A stretch of DNA of 64,000 bases from Stenotrophomonas maltophilia (GCF_023518235.1 NZ_CP090423.1:4171001-4235000), one strand, 5' to 3'; counted from the stretch's first letter, positions 7,789 to 16,786 are shown. Made by a program: numbers and translations. The notes: generated from the letters alone by a model not told the origin.

Positions 7789-8661
7789 TCAATGGTTGAA
7801 CGCATCGGGCAGTTCACCGCCGCACTTGCGGCAATGCCGTGCATCCGGCTCGTGGCCTTCCAGCCCGCAATGCGGGCAGCCGCGGGCATCACGGCGCGCC
7901 GCCAGCTCGGCTTCGCGCATGGTGCTGGCCAGTTCGGCGGTATAGATGCCGGTGGGCACGGCGATGATGCTGTAGCCGATCAGGATCAGCACCGAGGTGA
8001 CGAAGCGGCCGAGCACGGTCTGCGGCACGATGTCGCCAAAGCCGACCGTGGCCATGGTCACCACCGCCCAGTACATGCTGGCCGGAATATTGGTGAAGCC
8101 GTGCTCCGGTCCTTCGATCACATACATCAGCGCACCGGCGATGATGGTGATGGTGATCACCGTGAACAGGAATACCAGCACCTTGCGCCGGCTGCGCCAC
8201 AGCGAGGTCATCAGCAGGCCGCTTTCTTCGATGTAGCGGGTCAGCTTGAGGATGCGGAACACGCGCAGGATGCGCAGTGCGCGCACCACCAGCAGGCTCT
8301 GCGCGCCGGGCACGAACAAGGACAGGTAGGCGGGCAGGATCGACAGCAGATCGATGATGCCCCAGATGCTCACCGCATAGCGCAGTGGTCGCCGGACCAC
8401 CGCCAGCCGCAGCAGGTACTCGGCGGTGAAGATGATCGTGAAGCCCCATTCCAGGATGTACAGCCCGGTGGACCATTCGGCATGCAGGTGCTGCACGCTG
8501 TCGATCATCACCACCAGGATGCTGGCGACGATGGCCACCACCAGGATCAGGTCGAAATTGCGCGAGGGCCGCGAGTCGTGGCGGTAGATGATGTCGAACC
8601 ACCGACGGCGCCAGCCGGTCTCGGTGGCGGGGTTCAGCTGGGGGGCGGAAAACGGTCGCAT
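7789..8661 (-). CDS. Voltage-gated-type potassium ion channel with C-terminal zinc ribbon
   Basis: The 290-residue protein has six membrane segments of the Kv/ion_trans fold. The S4-like segment (about 127-140) carries arginines at roughly every third position (RALRILRVFRILKL), and the pore loop has the K+-selectivity motif TVGFGD at 205-210. After S6 there is a short charged helix and then a Cys4 zinc ribbon (C262, C265, C277, C280), an unusual tail for a small Kv-like channel. It probably conducts K+ across the inner membrane. It is divergent from argD, with about 60 nt between starts. The start was chosen at MRPFSAPQ, before the amphipathic N-terminal helix. Confidence 0.88.
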   Translation of the reverse strand: MRPFSAPQLNPATETGWRRRWFDIIYRHDSRPSRNFDLILVVAIVASILVVMIDSVQHLHAEWSTGLYILEWGFTIIFTAEYLLRLAVVRRPLRYAVSIWGIIDLLSILPAYLSLFVPGAQSLLVVRALRILRVFRILKLTRYIEESGLLMTSLWRSRRKVLVFLFTVITITIIAGALMYVIEGPEHGFTNIPASMYWAVVTMATVGFGDIVPQTVLGRFVTSVLILIGYSIIAVPTGIYTAELASTMREAELAARRDARGCPHCGLEGHEPDARHCRKCGGELPDAFNH

Positions 8662-8724
8662 GGGCGCATTGTGCCGCAGGGGTTCCGGCGCGAGAATGGG
8701 CATTCCTGAACCTTGCCGACTGCC

Positions 8725-9951
8725 ATGACCGCCGCGACCGATCCGCTGATCTCCCTTTCGCACTACTACCTGCCGGTCTACAAGCCCCGCCAGGTGGTTC
8801 TGGAGCGAGGCCAGGGCGCCCGCGTGTGGGACAGCCAGGGCCGTGAATTCATCGACCTGGCCGCCGGCATCGCCGTGTGCGGCCTGGGTCACAACGATCC
8901 GGACCTGGTGGCCGCGCTGGTCGAACAGGCCGGCAAGCTCTGGCACACCAGCAACGTGTTCTACAGCGCACCGCCGCTGCACCTGGCCGAGGAGCTGGTC
9001 AAGGCCAGCCGGTTCGCCGAGCGCGTGTTCCTGTGCAATTCCGGCGCCGAAGCCAACGAAGTGGCGATCAAGATGGTCCGCAAGTGGGCCTCCAGCCAGG
9101 GTCGTCCGGCCGACAAGCGCGTCATCATCACCTTCCGCGGCAGCTTCCACGGCCGCACGATGGGCGCGGTGACCGCCACTGCCCAGCCGAAGTACCAGGA
9201 AGGCTACGAGCCGCTGCCCGGTGGCTTCCGCTACATCGACTTCAACGATGAAGTGCAGCTGGAAACCGCGATGGCCGCCGGCGACGTGGCTGCGGTGATG
9301 CTGGAGCCGATCCAGGGCGAGGGCGGCGTGATGCCGGCCAAGTCCGGTTTCCTCAAGCGCGTGCGTGAACTGTGCGACCAGCACAATGCGCTGATGGTGC
9401 TGGACGAGATCCAGGCCGGCATGGGCCGCACCGGCACGCTGTTCGCGCACTGGCAGGATGACGTGGTGCCGGACATGGTCACCCTGGCCAAGGCACTCGG
9501 CGGCGGCTTCCCGATCGGCGCGATGCTGGCCGGCCCGAAGGTGGCCGAGACCATGCAGTTCGGCGCGCACGGCACCACCTTCGGCGGCAATCCGCTGGCC
9601 GCTGCGGTGGCCCGCGTGGCGCTGCGCAAGCTGGCCTCGGCGGAGATCGCCGCCAACGTCAGCCGCCAGTCGAAGGCACTGCGCGATGGCTTCGCGCACA
9701 TCAACGACGAGTTCGGCGTGTTCAGCGAGGTGCGTGGTCGCGGCCTGATGCTGGGTGCGGTGCTGAGCAAGGACTTCGCCGGCCAGGCCGGTGCGATCCT
9801 CGACCAGGCGGCCGAGCAGGGCCTGCTGACTCTGCAGGCCGGCCCGGACGTGCTGCGCTTCGTGCCATCGCTGAACATCACCGACGAAGAAGTGGCCGAA
9901 GGCCTCAAGCGACTGCGCGCAGCGATTGCCGCGTTCGTCGCGGCGCGCTGA
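8725..9951 (+). CDS. argD: Acetylornithine/succinylornithine aminotransferase
   Basis: This 408-residue class-III PLP aminotransferase has the hallmark NSGAEANE phosphate-binding region (106-112), FRGSFHGRT (137-145), DEIQ (227-230) and the PLP-binding lysine K256 in TLAKALGGGFPIGA. It converts N-acetylglutamate semialdehyde to N-acetylornithine in arginine synthesis. In xanthomonads related enzymes may act on succinylated intermediates or serve arginine breakdown (AstC), and the sequence alone does not separate these. It stands alone rather than in an arg operon. ATG at 8725 is preferred over an in-frame TTG at 8713. Confidence 0.92.
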   Translation: MTAATDPLISLSHYYLPVYKPRQVVLERGQGARVWDSQGREFIDLAAGIAVCGLGHNDPDLVAALVEQAGKLWHTSNVFYSAPPLHLAEELVKASRFAERVFLCNSGAEANEVAIKMVRKWASSQGRPADKRVIITFRGSFHGRTMGAVTATAQPKYQEGYEPLPGGFRYIDFNDEVQLETAMAAGDVAAVMLEPIQGEGGVMPAKSGFLKRVRELCDQHNALMVLDEIQAGMGRTGTLFAHWQDDVVPDMVTLAKALGGGFPIGAMLAGPKVAETMQFGAHGTTFGGNPLAAAVARVALRKLASAEIAANVSRQSKALRDGFAHINDEFGVFSEVRGRGLMLGAVLSKDFAGQAGAILDQAAEQGLLTLQAGPDVLRFVPSLNITDEEVAEGLKRLRAAIAAFVAAR

Positions 9952-9960
9952 GGCCGATTT

Positions 9961-10029
9961 GGTAGCGCCGGGCCATGCCCGGCGAGCGTAGGGGAACAGG
10001 GAACGCCGGGTATGGCCCGGCGCTACCTC
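9961..10029. repeat. SMAG dimer (inverted pair)
   Basis: GGTAGCGCCGGGCCATGCCCGGCG and, about 20 nt on, GCCGGGTATGGCCCGGCGCTACC form two hairpins in opposite orientation, bordered by GTAG and CTAC, so the whole can also fold as one long hairpin. It lies between the convergent argD and HAD genes and reaches into the last codons of the latter. Confidence 0.8.
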
Positions 10030-10625
10030 ACCGCGTAGCGCTTCAACACCTTGCCGAGGCCACGGCCGTCGCGCACGGTTTCCGCGTGCAGGCCGGCGGC
10101 ACGTGCGCCGCGCACGTTGGCAAACAGGTCATCGACGAACAGCGTGTGTGCAGGCGCCACACCCAGTGTTTCCAGCGTGCGTAGGAACACCTCCGGTGCC
10201 GGCTTGCGCAGGCCGAAATCCGCACTGCAGAAAACACGCTCCTGCAGGGCAGGGAACAGTTCCGGCAGCAGGATGGGCAACGCCTGTTTCATCAGCGCGC
10301 CGTTGTTGGTCAGCACCGCCATCGGCAGCTGCAGCCTTTCCAGCCGGTGCAGCACTGCCTGCTGCGGGTGGCTGGCGGCCTGGCGGGCGGCGATCCAGGC
10401 GGGCACATCCACGCTCCTGCCCAGTTGTAAGGCCAGCCGCTCCAGATAGGCGGGGCCATCCAGCGTGCCGTCGTCATGCGCCGCCTCCAGCCCACTGTCG
10501 TAGAGCGCGGCCTGCACCGCCTGCGTCGGCACGTCCAGTGCGTGCGCAAGCTGCAGCACGCGCTGCGCGCGCTGGTACCGCACCAGCACGCCATCCACAT
10601 CCAGCAGCAACAGATCGATCTGCAT
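10023..10625 (-). CDS. HAD family hydrolase (phosphatase-like)
   Basis: The 200-residue cytoplasmic protein has all four HAD motifs: DVDGVL near the start (D9 nucleophile, D11), LTNN (motif II), the lysine in GLRKPAPEVF (motif III), and VDD near residue 165 (motif IV). The helical cap between motifs I and II is of the class-I type seen in phosphoglycolate phosphatase and haloacid dehalogenase relatives. The substrate cannot be read from sequence. Divergent from azurin. The stop codon lies inside a SMAG dimer, so this repeat has invaded or defined the 3' end. Confidence 0.87.
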   Translation of the reverse strand: MQIDLLLLDVDGVLVRYQRAQRVLQLAHALDVPTQAVQAALYDSGLEAAHDDGTLDGPAYLERLALQLGRSVDVPAWIAARQAASHPQQAVLHRLERLQLPMAVLTNNGALMKQALPILLPELFPALQERVFCSADFGLRKPAPEVFLRTLETLGVAPAHTLFVDDLFANVRGARAAGLHAETVRDGRGLGKVLKRYAVR

Positions 10626-10747
10626 TGGCCGAGCATGCCATCGACATGCGGGCGCGGAAACCCTGGAGCGGGCGTGCGACAGACGGTCGCAGCGCAGGTT
10701 GCGGGCACCTGCCTAGAATGGCGCTTGAACCGGCAGGAGATACAACG

Positions 10748-11197
10748 ATGAAGGCTTGGATGATCGCAGTGGGACTGGGCGCGTTGATGCTGGCGCCGTC
10801 GGCGCTGGCGCGGGTGTGTGCGGTGAGCATAGACAGCACTGACCAGATGAGCTTCAGCAGCCGCGAGATCAAGGTGGCCGCCGATTGCAGTGCGGTGGAC
10901 CTGACCCTGCGCCACACCGGCAAGCTGGCCGCCACCGCGATGGGCCACAACTGGGTGCTGACCCGCACTGCCGACTACCAGCCGGTGGCGATGGCCGGCA
11001 TGCGCATGACTCTGGCCGACAGCTATCTGCCGAAGGCCGACAAGCGCGTGCTGGCGCACACCAGGGTGATCGGTGGTGGCGAGACCACGCGCGTGCGCTT
11101 CTCTACGCAGGGCCTGCAGAAGGGCGGCGATTACACCTTCTTCTGCTCATTCCCCGGCCACTTCGCGATGATGAAGGGCAAGCTCGTCTTCGGTTGA
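10748..11197 (+). CDS. Azurin (type 1 copper protein)
   Basis: The 149-residue precursor has a Sec signal peptide ending at about SALA/R (residue 21). The copper ligands of azurin are all present at canonical spacing: H67 in GHNW, C133, H138 and M142 in FFCSFPGHFAMM (66, 5 and 4 residues apart, as in H46-C112-H117-M121). C24 and C47 match the conserved disulfide. Azurin is a soluble periplasmic one-electron carrier that can donate to terminal reductases or peroxidases. Single gene with SMAG-like hairpins downstream. Confidence 0.95.
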   Translation: MKAWMIAVGLGALMLAPSALARVCAVSIDSTDQMSFSSREIKVAADCSAVDLTLRHTGKLAATAMGHNWVLTRTADYQPVAMAGMRMTLADSYLPKADKRVLAHTRVIGGGETTRVRFSTQGLQKGGDYTFFCSFPGHFAMMKGKLVFG

Positions 11198-11210
11198 TGC
11201 CGTTTGCAGC

Positions 11211-11288
11211 GTCGAGCCATGCTCGACGGCTCTGTGCCAACCAAGGTTGGCACCTACCCGCTGCGGCAGTGCCAACCAAGGTTGGCAC
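11211..11288. repeat. Cluster of three short palindromes
   Basis: GTCGAGC-CAT-GCTCGAC (11211-11227) is followed by two identical 20-bp palindromes GTGCCAACCAAGGTTGGCAC at 11234-11253 and 11269-11288, the second running into the end of hemL. The same GTGCCAACC palindrome recurs at 48521, 59747 and 59828, marking it as a dispersed repeat related to SMAG elements. Confidence 0.85.
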
Positions 11289-11303
11289 CTACCAGGAGGT
11301 GTC

Positions 11304-12593
11304 TCAGCCCTTCGCGGCCTTGAACGCTACGCGTGCAGCGGCCAGCGTCGCCTCGATCACCGTGTCGTCGTGTGCGCTGGACAGGAAGCCGGCCTCGTAC
11401 GCCGACGGTGCCAGGAACACGCCCTGTTCCAGCATTGCGTGGAAGAAGCGGTTGAAGGCGGCAATGTCACAGGCGGTGGCCTGTGCGTAGGTCTCCACCG
11501 TTTCATCGGTGAAGAACAGGCCGAACATCGCGCCCACGCGGGTGGTGGTCACGGCCACGCCGGCCTCGGCGGCAGCCGCTTCCAGGCCGGCGCACAGGCG
11601 CGCGGTGCGCTCGGCCAGATCGGCGTGGAAGCCTGGCTGCTGGACCAGCTCCAGCATCGCCAGGCCGGCGGCCATCGCCACCGGATTGCCGCTCAGCGTG
11701 CCGGCCTGGTAGATCGGGCCGGCCGGGGCGATCTGCTGCATCAGTTCGCGGCGGCCGCCATAGGCACCCACCGGCATGCCGCCGCCGATGATCTTGCCGA
11801 AGGTGGTCAGGTCCGGGGTGATGCCGTAGTGCGCCTGCGCGCCGCCCAGCGCCACGCGGAAGCCGGTCATCACTTCGTCGAAGATCAGCAGCGCACCATG
11901 CGTCGTGCACAGTTCACGCAGGTGCTGCAGGTAGCCCGCGCGCGGCGGAATGCAGTTGGCGTTGCCCACCACCGGTTCGATGATCAGGCCGGCGATGTCC
12001 TCGCCCTGCTGTTCGAACAGCGCGGTGGCGGCTTCGAAATCGTTGTAGGGCAGGGTCAGGGTCAGTTCGCTCAGGCCGGCCGGCACACCCGGCGAGGTCG
12101 GCACGCCCAGGGTCAGCATGCCGCTGCCAGCCTTGACCAGGAACGAGTCGCCGTGCCCGTGGTAGCAGCCTTCGAACTTGACGATGCGATTGCGGCCGGT
12201 GGCACCGCGTGCCAGCCGGATCGCCGACAACGTGGCTTCGGTGCCCGAGTTGACCATGCGCACCATTTCGCACGACGGCACCAGCCGGGTAATGGTTTCG
12301 GCCATGGTCACTTCGGCCGCACACGGCGCGCCGAACGACAGGCCGTTGTCGATCGCCCGCTTCACCGCCTGGCGCACGGCCGGGTGGTTGTGGCCGACGA
12401 TCATCGGGCCCCAGGAACCCACGTAGTCGATGTAGCGGTTGCCGTCGACGTCGTACAGGTAGGCACCGTCGGCGCGCTCGACGAAGAACGGCTCACCGCC
12501 CACCGACTTGAACGCGCGCACCGGGGAATTGACGCCGCCGGGCAGCAGCTGCTGGGCGCGGGAGAACAGGGCGTGGGACTGGTCGTGGTTCAT
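11304..12593 (-). CDS. hemL: Glutamate-1-semialdehyde 2,1-aminomutase
   Basis: This 429-residue class-III PLP enzyme of tetrapyrrole synthesis converts glutamate-1-semialdehyde to 5-aminolevulinate. Diagnostic segments are [13 protein letters not shown] at the start, [51 protein letters not shown] and the PLP lysine in [14 protein letters not shown] near residue 265. Length matches the family. It lies 16 nt downstream of thiE on the same strand, probably co-transcribed. The start ATG opens [20 protein letters not shown], the normal N-terminus. Confidence 0.96.
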   Translation of the reverse strand: MNHDQSHALFSRAQQLLPGGVNSPVRAFKSVGGEPFFVERADGAYLYDVDGNRYIDYVGSWGPMIVGHNHPAVRQAVKRAIDNGLSFGAPCAAEVTMAETITRLVPSCEMVRMVNSGTEATLSAIRLARGATGRNRIVKFEGCYHGHGDSFLVKAGSGMLTLGVPTSPGVPAGLSELTLTLPYNDFEAATALFEQQGEDIAGLIIEPVVGNANCIPPRAGYLQHLRELCTTHGALLIFDEVMTGFRVALGGAQAHYGITPDLTTFGKIIGGGMPVGAYGGRRELMQQIAPAGPIYQAGTLSGNPVAMAAGLAMLELVQQPGFHADLAERTARLCAGLEAAAAEAGVAVTTTRVGAMFGLFFTDETVETYAQATACDIAAFNRFFHAMLEQGVFLAPSAYEAGFLSSAHDDTVIEATLAAARVAFKAAKG

Positions 12594-12609
12594 GGGGCTT
12601 TCCTGGGCA

Positions 12610-13236
12610 TTACGCGAACTGGGCGAGGAAGGCGCGCTGGGTTGCGACCGGGTCCGGTGCGGCGTAGATGCCGCTGACCACGGCCACCAGGTCGGCGCCG
12701 GCTTCGATGATGGGACCGACATTGTCCGGGGTCAGCCCGCCGATCGCCACCCGCGGCACGCCCAGTGCGGCGCTTTGCCGCAGCAGATCGGTATGGGCAC
12801 GGCTGGTGGTGACCTTGGTGGTGGTCGGGAAGAACGCGCCGAAGGCCACATAGGTGGCACCGGCGGCCACGGCCTTTTCGGCACTGGCCAGCTGGTCGTA
12901 GCAGGAGGCGCCGATGATGGCATCGGGCCCGAGCAGGGCGCGCGCGCTGGAAATGTCGCCGTCGGTGCCGCCCAGATGCACGCCGGCGGCGCCCACGGCC
13001 TTGGCCAGCACCGGATCGTCGTTGATGATCAGCGGCACGCCGTGGGCGGCGCACAGGCCTTGCAGGGCCGTCGCCTGTTCCTGCCGCAGGGCATCGCTGG
13101 CGGTCTTGTTGCGGTACTGCAGCCAGGTGGCACCGGCGGCCAGCAGCGGCGCGGTGCGGTCCAGCAGGCGCGCGGTATCCGGCTCGTCCGGGGTGATCAG
13201 GTAGACGCCGCGGGGCGCCGGGGAAGCAGAAGTCAT
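12610..13236 (-). CDS. thiE: Thiamine-phosphate synthase
   Basis: This 208-residue TIM-barrel enzyme joins HMP-pyrophosphate and thiazole phosphate to form thiamine monophosphate. Conserved pieces include YLITPD at the N-terminus, QYRNK (pyrophosphate-binding region), [26 protein letters not shown] and the glycine-rich end AIGGLTPDN. No TPP riboswitch is recognisable in the 67-nt gap to the divergent rubredoxin gene. It leads the thiE-hemL pair. Confidence 0.95.
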   Translation of the reverse strand: MTSASPAPRGVYLITPDEPDTARLLDRTAPLLAAGATWLQYRNKTASDALRQEQATALQGLCAAHGVPLIINDDPVLAKAVGAAGVHLGGTDGDISSARALLGPDAIIGASCYDQLASAEKAVAAGATYVAFGAFFPTTTKVTTSRAHTDLLRQSAALGVPRVAIGGLTPDNVGPIIEAGADLVAVVSGIYAAPDPVATQRAFLAQFA

Positions 13237-13303
13237 CGATGGCTACCGGTGCGTGGGCCGCGATGGGACAATGGCGGCCCGTGAATCCAGCCCCGATTAT
13301 CCG

Positions 13304-13495
13304 ATGAGCGATGCCACCCCCACCACCTTGCGTACCTGGATGTGTGTGGTCTGCGGCTTTCTGTACCGCGAAGCGGACGGCCTGCCGGAAGAGGGCATCG
13401 CGCCGGGCACGCGCTGGGAGGACATTCCCGAGACCTGGACCTGCCCCGACTGTGGGGTGAGCAAGGCCGATTTCGAGATGGTCGAGGTCGATTGA
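13304..13495 (+). CDS. Rubredoxin
   Basis: The 63-residue protein holds one iron in a Cys4 site: CVVCG near residue 14 and CPDCG near residue 50, with the aromatic/acidic core of rubredoxins ([20 protein letters not shown]). It transfers electrons in the cytoplasm, classically to alkane hydroxylase or peroxide-reducing systems, but no such partner is adjacent. It is divergent from thiE; ATG at 13304 avoids an unlikely extension into the intergenic region. Confidence 0.95.
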   Translation: MSDATPTTLRTWMCVVCGFLYREADGLPEEGIAPGTRWEDIPETWTCPDCGVSKADFEMVEVD

Positions 13496-13534
13496 GGCGG
13501 GTGGGTGCGGACCGTTGGTCCGCGCACCGGCAAA

Positions 13535-14380
13535 TCAATGCAGCCGCGGCATCGGCCCGCCGAGGTCGATCAGCTTCTCGCGCAGCCACTGCGCGTCGCT
13601 GGCCTCGGGATTGCGCTTGAGGTACTGCCCCAGGTCGTGGCGGGCGCCGGCCAGGTACTCCAGCTGCAGGTAGGCCAGGCCGCGGTCGCGCAGGGCGTCG
13701 TGCTGGTCCGGGGCCAGCTTCAGCAGGCGGTCGGCACTGCGCGCGGCGCGGTCCCATTCTCCCGCTTCGGCATACACGCCGTGCAGGTTGCGCAGCATGC
13801 GCATCAGGATCGCGCGCGAGGGAGCCGGGTCGAGGATTTGCGCAAGCACCTGGTCATCGGGCATCTGCCCGCCCAGATGTGACTTGGCCCGCTCGCGCAG
13901 TTCGTCCACATCCAGGGGGCGGCCACCATTGAACGGGTCCATCACCAGCACACCGTCGTCTACCGGCAGGCGCACCAGGAAATGGCCGGGGAAAGACACG
14001 CCATCGAGCGGGATGCCCAGCCGTCGCGACACTTCCATCTGCACCAGCGCCAGCGAGATCGGGTTGCCCAGGCGTCGTTCGAACACCTGGTTGAGATAGC
14101 TGTTGCGCGGGTCGTAGTACTCGTCGTGGTCGCCGCTGTAGCCCAGTTCGTCAAACAGGTGGCGGTTGATCGCGGCCATCTTCAACGGGCTGCTGTCGAT
14201 GCTCTCCACTTCCGAGCGGAGGTGATCGACATGGCTCTGGATCAGCGCGTCGTAGGTGGACGGCTGCAGATCGGGGTATTCATCGCGCGCGATCAGCAGC
14301 GCGGTCGGCAACAACGGCAGCGCCCCGTCTTCGAGGTCGGCCAGTGCATCCCAGTCGGGGAGTGTGATCCGGTCCTGCAT
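13535..14380 (-). CDS. SirB1/YchA family transglutaminase-like protein with TPR-like tail
   Basis: This protein of about 281 residues has a SirB1-type core (residues about 35-170: HLFDELGYSG, NSYLNQVFERRLGNPISLALV, FPGHFLVRL), a transglutaminase-related fold whose cysteine nucleophile is not evident here. A C-terminal helical part of about 90 residues reads as tetratricopeptide-like repeats (AGEWDRAARSADRLLKLAPDQHDALRDRGLAYLQL). The family is conserved near prmC/prfA in enterobacteria, but its role is not settled. ATG at 14380 (MQDRITLP) is chosen; a GTG two codons upstream is possible. Confidence 0.85.
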   Translation of the reverse strand: MQDRITLPDWDALADLEDGALPLLPTALLIARDEYPDLQPSTYDALIQSHVDHLRSEVESIDSSPLKMAAINRHLFDELGYSGDHDEYYDPRNSYLNQVFERRLGNPISLALVQMEVSRRLGIPLDGVSFPGHFLVRLPVDDGVLVMDPFNGGRPLDVDELRERAKSHLGGQMPDDQVLAQILDPAPSRAILMRMLRNLHGVYAEAGEWDRAARSADRLLKLAPDQHDALRDRGLAYLQLEYLAGARHDLGQYLKRNPEASDAQWLREKLIDLGGPMPRLH

Positions 14381-14437
14381 GACCACAGACTGGCGTCATT
14401 CGCAGACGGTTTCAAGCAGTGTCGCGTGAAAAATTCA

Positions 14438-14477
14438 GGGGTCAGATCCCTTTCGCTTGCGAAAGGGATCTGACCCC
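14438..14477. repeat. Perfect 40-bp palindrome (GGGGTCAGATCCC type)
   Basis: Two 19-nt arms (GGGGTCAGATCCCTTTCGC and its exact complement) are separated by only TT. It lies upstream of the SirB1-type gene start and downstream of the DUF192 gene. A 38-bp cruciform-capable palindrome with near-zero loop is distinct from SMAG elements and from the 17091-17166 inverted repeat, although all three are intergenic. Confidence 0.9.
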
Positions 14478-14490
14478 GGTCGGGTTGGAT

Positions 14491-14538
14491 TGCCGGCCAG
14501 CGGCCGGCACAACCGCGGGTGCCGGGCGTAGCCCGGCA
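14491..14538. repeat. Two short SMAG-like hairpins in tandem
   Basis: GCCGGCC-AGC-GGCCGGC (14492-14508) and GCCGGGC-GTA-GCCCGGC (14521-14537) form consecutive hairpins immediately downstream of the DUF192 lipoprotein gene (minus strand, stop at 14547), where they could end its transcript. Confidence 0.75.
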
Positions 14539-14546
14539 GAACCCTG

Positions 14547-14990
14547 TTACTCGATGCCTGGGCCGAAGGTCAACGCGGTGCCGTCCTTGAGCTTGAGCTT
14601 CTCGGCCTGGCCGGCGTTGAGCTCCAGCACGTACCGCGCCGGGCCGCCGCTGGGGTAGGGCGGACACATGTCGCCGGCCGAGCAGGGAGGCACGTCGCGC
14701 TGCTGGCTCACCAGCTTGCGTTCGTTGTCGAAGTACAGGATGTCCAGCGCGATCTTGGTGTTCTTCATCCAGTACGCCTGCATTTCCTCGCGGTCGTGGA
14801 TGAACAGCATGCCGTGGTCGGCCGCCATCTGGTCGCGGAACATCAGCCCGCGCGCACGGGTCTCGTCATTGGTGGCCAGCTCGACCTGGTAACGGGCGCC
14901 ATCGAGCTCGACCCAGTGGCGGGCCGCATCGGTGGCGCAGCCGGCCAGCGCCAGCAAGGGAAGCATCAGCAGCGAACGCAACAGCGACAT
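14547..14990 (-). CDS. DUF192 family lipoprotein
   Basis: The 147-residue protein has a lipoprotein signal with lipobox LAGC (Cys about residue 18). The mature part is a DUF192 beta-barrel domain: ARGLMFRDQMAADHGMLFIH, then YWMKNTKIALDILYFD and the closing YVLELNAGQAEKLKLKDG. The domain is widespread in bacteria and archaea without an assigned activity. It is last in the apparent fau-EVE-rpiA-DUF192 run, 21 nt after rpiA. Confidence 0.88.
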   Translation of the reverse strand: MSLLRSLLMLPLLALAGCATDAARHWVELDGARYQVELATNDETRARGLMFRDQMAADHGMLFIHDREEMQAYWMKNTKIALDILYFDNERKLVSQQRDVPPCSAGDMCPPYPSGGPARYVLELNAGQAEKLKLKDGTALTFGPGIE

Positions 14991-15011
14991 CGTCAGGATC
15001 CTTCAGGAGGG

Positions 15012-15659
15012 TCAGAGCACGATCGGCGGTTCGCCGCCGACGATCACCACATCGGCGCGGCGACGCGCGAACAGGCCGACGCAGACCACGCCCGGCAGCT
15101 GGTTGAGCTCGCGCTCCAGCTTTTCCGGATCGGTGATCTGCAGGTTGTGGATGTCCAGGATCTGGTTGCCGTTGTCGGTGACCACACCCTCGCGCCAGGT
15201 CGGCTGGCCACCGGTCATGTCGCGGATCTGGCGGGCGACCAGGCTGCGCGCCATCGGGATCACTTCCACCGGCAGCGGGAAGTTGCCCAGCACCGGCACC
15301 TGCTTGCTCGGATCGACGATGCAGATGAAACGCTCGCTGGCCTCGGCGATGATCTTCTCGCGGGTCAGGGCGGCACCGCCGCCCTTGATCAGGCACTTGG
15401 CCGGATCGCACTCATCGGCGCCGTCCACGTACAGCGACAGGTTGCCGCTGTGGTTCAGCTCGATCACCTCGATGCCGTGCTGCTTCAGGCGCGCGGTGCT
15501 CTGCTCGGAGCTGGACACCGCCCCCTTGATGCGGTGCTGGATGCGGGCCAGGGCATCGATGAAATAGGCCACGGTGGACCCGGTGCCGACACCGACGATC
15601 ATGCCGTCTTCAACGTACTCGATGGCTTTCTCGGCGGCCAGGCGCTTGGCTTCGGACAT
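15012..15659 (-). CDS. rpiA: Ribose-5-phosphate isomerase A
   Basis: The 215-residue enzyme interconverts ribose-5-phosphate and ribulose-5-phosphate in the non-oxidative pentose phosphate pathway. Signatures are GVGTGSTV (phosphate binding), SSSEQS, DGADECD (catalytic Asp) and [11 protein letters not shown] (catalytic Glu region). Length matches E. coli RpiA (219). It sits between the EVE gene (23 nt upstream) and the DUF192 gene. The ATG opening [12 protein letters not shown] was chosen over an upstream in-frame start that overlaps the EVE gene. Confidence 0.96.
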   Translation of the reverse strand: MSEAKRLAAEKAIEYVEDGMIVGVGTGSTVAYFIDALARIQHRIKGAVSSSEQSTARLKQHGIEVIELNHSGNLSLYVDGADECDPAKCLIKGGGAALTREKIIAEASERFICIVDPSKQVPVLGNFPLPVEVIPMARSLVARQIRDMTGGQPTWREGVVTDNGNQILDIHNLQITDPEKLERELNQLPGVVCVGLFARRRADVVIVGGEPPIVL

Positions 15660-15682
15660 GGGAAGAACTCTCAGGCAGGGAA

Positions 15683-16162
15683 TCAGGATTTCTTTTCCAG
15701 CGACAGCAGCAGCTTCCACTGCGCGGCGGTCACCGGGAACACCGACAGGCGGTTGCCCTTGGCAACCAGCGGGAAACCTTCGCCGAGCTCGTCGGCGTGC
15801 AGCTTGATCTCGTCCAGCGCGATCACCTGCTTGAGCTTGCGGTCGTAGGCCACGTCCACCAGCATCCAGCGCGGGTTCTCGCGCGTGCTCTTGGGGTCGT
15901 GGTAGTCGGATGTCGGGTCGAACTGGGTATCGTCGGGATAGGCCGTGCTGGCCACCGTGGCCAGGCCGACGATGCCCGGCACCTTGGTGTTGGAGTGGTA
16001 GAACAGGATGCCGTCGCCGACCTGCATGCCGTCGCGCATGAAATTGCGCGCCTGGTAGTTGCGCACCCCGTTCCAGGGTTCGACCTTGACCTTGGCCAGG
16101 TCATCGATGGAGAAGGCGTCCGGTTCGGACTTCATCAGCCAGTAGCGCTTGCGGGCGGTCAT
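15683..16162 (-). CDS. EVE domain-containing protein
   Basis: This 159-residue protein is essentially a single EVE domain (PUA-like fold), starting [10 protein letters not shown] with [21 protein letters not shown] and LFYHSN. EVE domains bind modified nucleobases in DNA or RNA; in this stand-alone housekeeping form (thymocyte nuclear protein 1-like) the natural target is unknown. Its start overlaps the end of the 5-formyl-THF cyclo-ligase gene by 4 nt, so the two are translationally coupled. Confidence 0.93.
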   Translation of the reverse strand: MTARKRYWLMKSEPDAFSIDDLAKVKVEPWNGVRNYQARNFMRDGMQVGDGILFYHSNTKVPGIVGLATVASTAYPDDTQFDPTSDYHDPKSTRENPRWMLVDVAYDRKLKQVIALDEIKLHADELGEGFPLVAKGNRLSVFPVTAAQWKLLLSLEKKS

Positions 16163-16752
16163 GCGTTCACGGGGGCAGCGGAGGGGAACAGGGTGCCGTC
16201 TTCGGTGCAGATCGCATCCACCGGCACGTCCCACGACGCCACCGGCAAGGACTCGACCTGCTGCACCGCGAAGGCAGCACCGACCAGCCAGGGCGGCGCC
16301 GGCCGGTCGTGGCGGAAGGCGAAGCTGCGATCATACCAGCCGCCCCCCATGCCCAGCCGCCGGCACTGCGTGTCAAAGCCCACCAACGGGGTTACCACCA
16401 GCGCCATCTGCGACGGTTCCAGCGTGTCTTCCAGCGCCACGTCGGGTTCGGGAATGCCGTAGCGGTTGCTGGTCAGCGGCTGCCCCGGCTGCCACGGCGC
16501 GAAACGCAGCACCTCGCCGGCCAGCACCGGCAGGCAGTAGCTGACGCCTTCGGGCAACTGCAGCTGCCAGCGGTGCAGGGCGATTTCGCCATCCAGCGCC
16601 CAGTAGCCGGCCACCGCACCTTCGCGCGGGGCGAACGGCAGCGCCAGCAGGGCATCGGCAAGGGATTCGGCCGCGGCGATGCGCGCAGCGGCGGTGAGGT
16701 CGCGGCGGCGTTGCCGCAGGTCGTGGCGCAGGGCCTGGCGCGGGTCGGTCAT
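16159..16752 (-). CDS. fau: 5-formyltetrahydrofolate cyclo-ligase
   Basis: This 197-residue protein of the 5-FTHF cyclo-ligase family (YgfA) converts 5-formyl-THF to 5,10-methenyl-THF with ATP. The glycine-rich motif RRLGMGGGWYDR, the preceding TPLVGFD and the basic N-terminus (RQRRRDL) fit the family. Position directly downstream of 6S RNA and zapA is the arrangement widespread in gammaproteobacteria. The ATG opening MTDPRQALR lies about 40 nt below the 6S terminator hairpin. Confidence 0.94.
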   Translation of the reverse strand: MTDPRQALRHDLRQRRRDLTAAARIAAAESLADALLALPFAPREGAVAGYWALDGEIALHRWQLQLPEGVSYCLPVLAGEVLRFAPWQPGQPLTSNRYGIPEPDVALEDTLEPSQMALVVTPLVGFDTQCRRLGMGGGWYDRSFAFRHDRPAPPWLVGAAFAVQQVESLPVASWDVPVDAICTEDGTLFPSAAPVNA

Positions 16753-16786
16753 GGCAGCGTGCGGCAAGGAACAGCCGCCATTGTGC

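Noticed and set aside
8662..9699. A 636-residue reading of the ion channel with a long N-terminal extension
   Set aside because: The extension lies antisense to argD and is low-complexity; the channel proper starts at about 8661 with a normal N-terminus.
11234..11288. Pair of GTGCCAACC...GGTTGGCAC palindromes as operators for a transcription factor
   Set aside because: The same palindrome occurs at several unrelated gene ends in the window, so it is better explained as a dispersed repeat.
11247..12677. Plus-strand open frame of 476 codons opposite hemL
   Set aside because: Antisense shadow; hemL on the other strand has complete PLP-enzyme motifs.
13237..13303. Search for a TPP riboswitch upstream of thiE
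   Set aside because: The gap is only 67 nt and lacks the conserved CUGAGA and ACCUGA elements.
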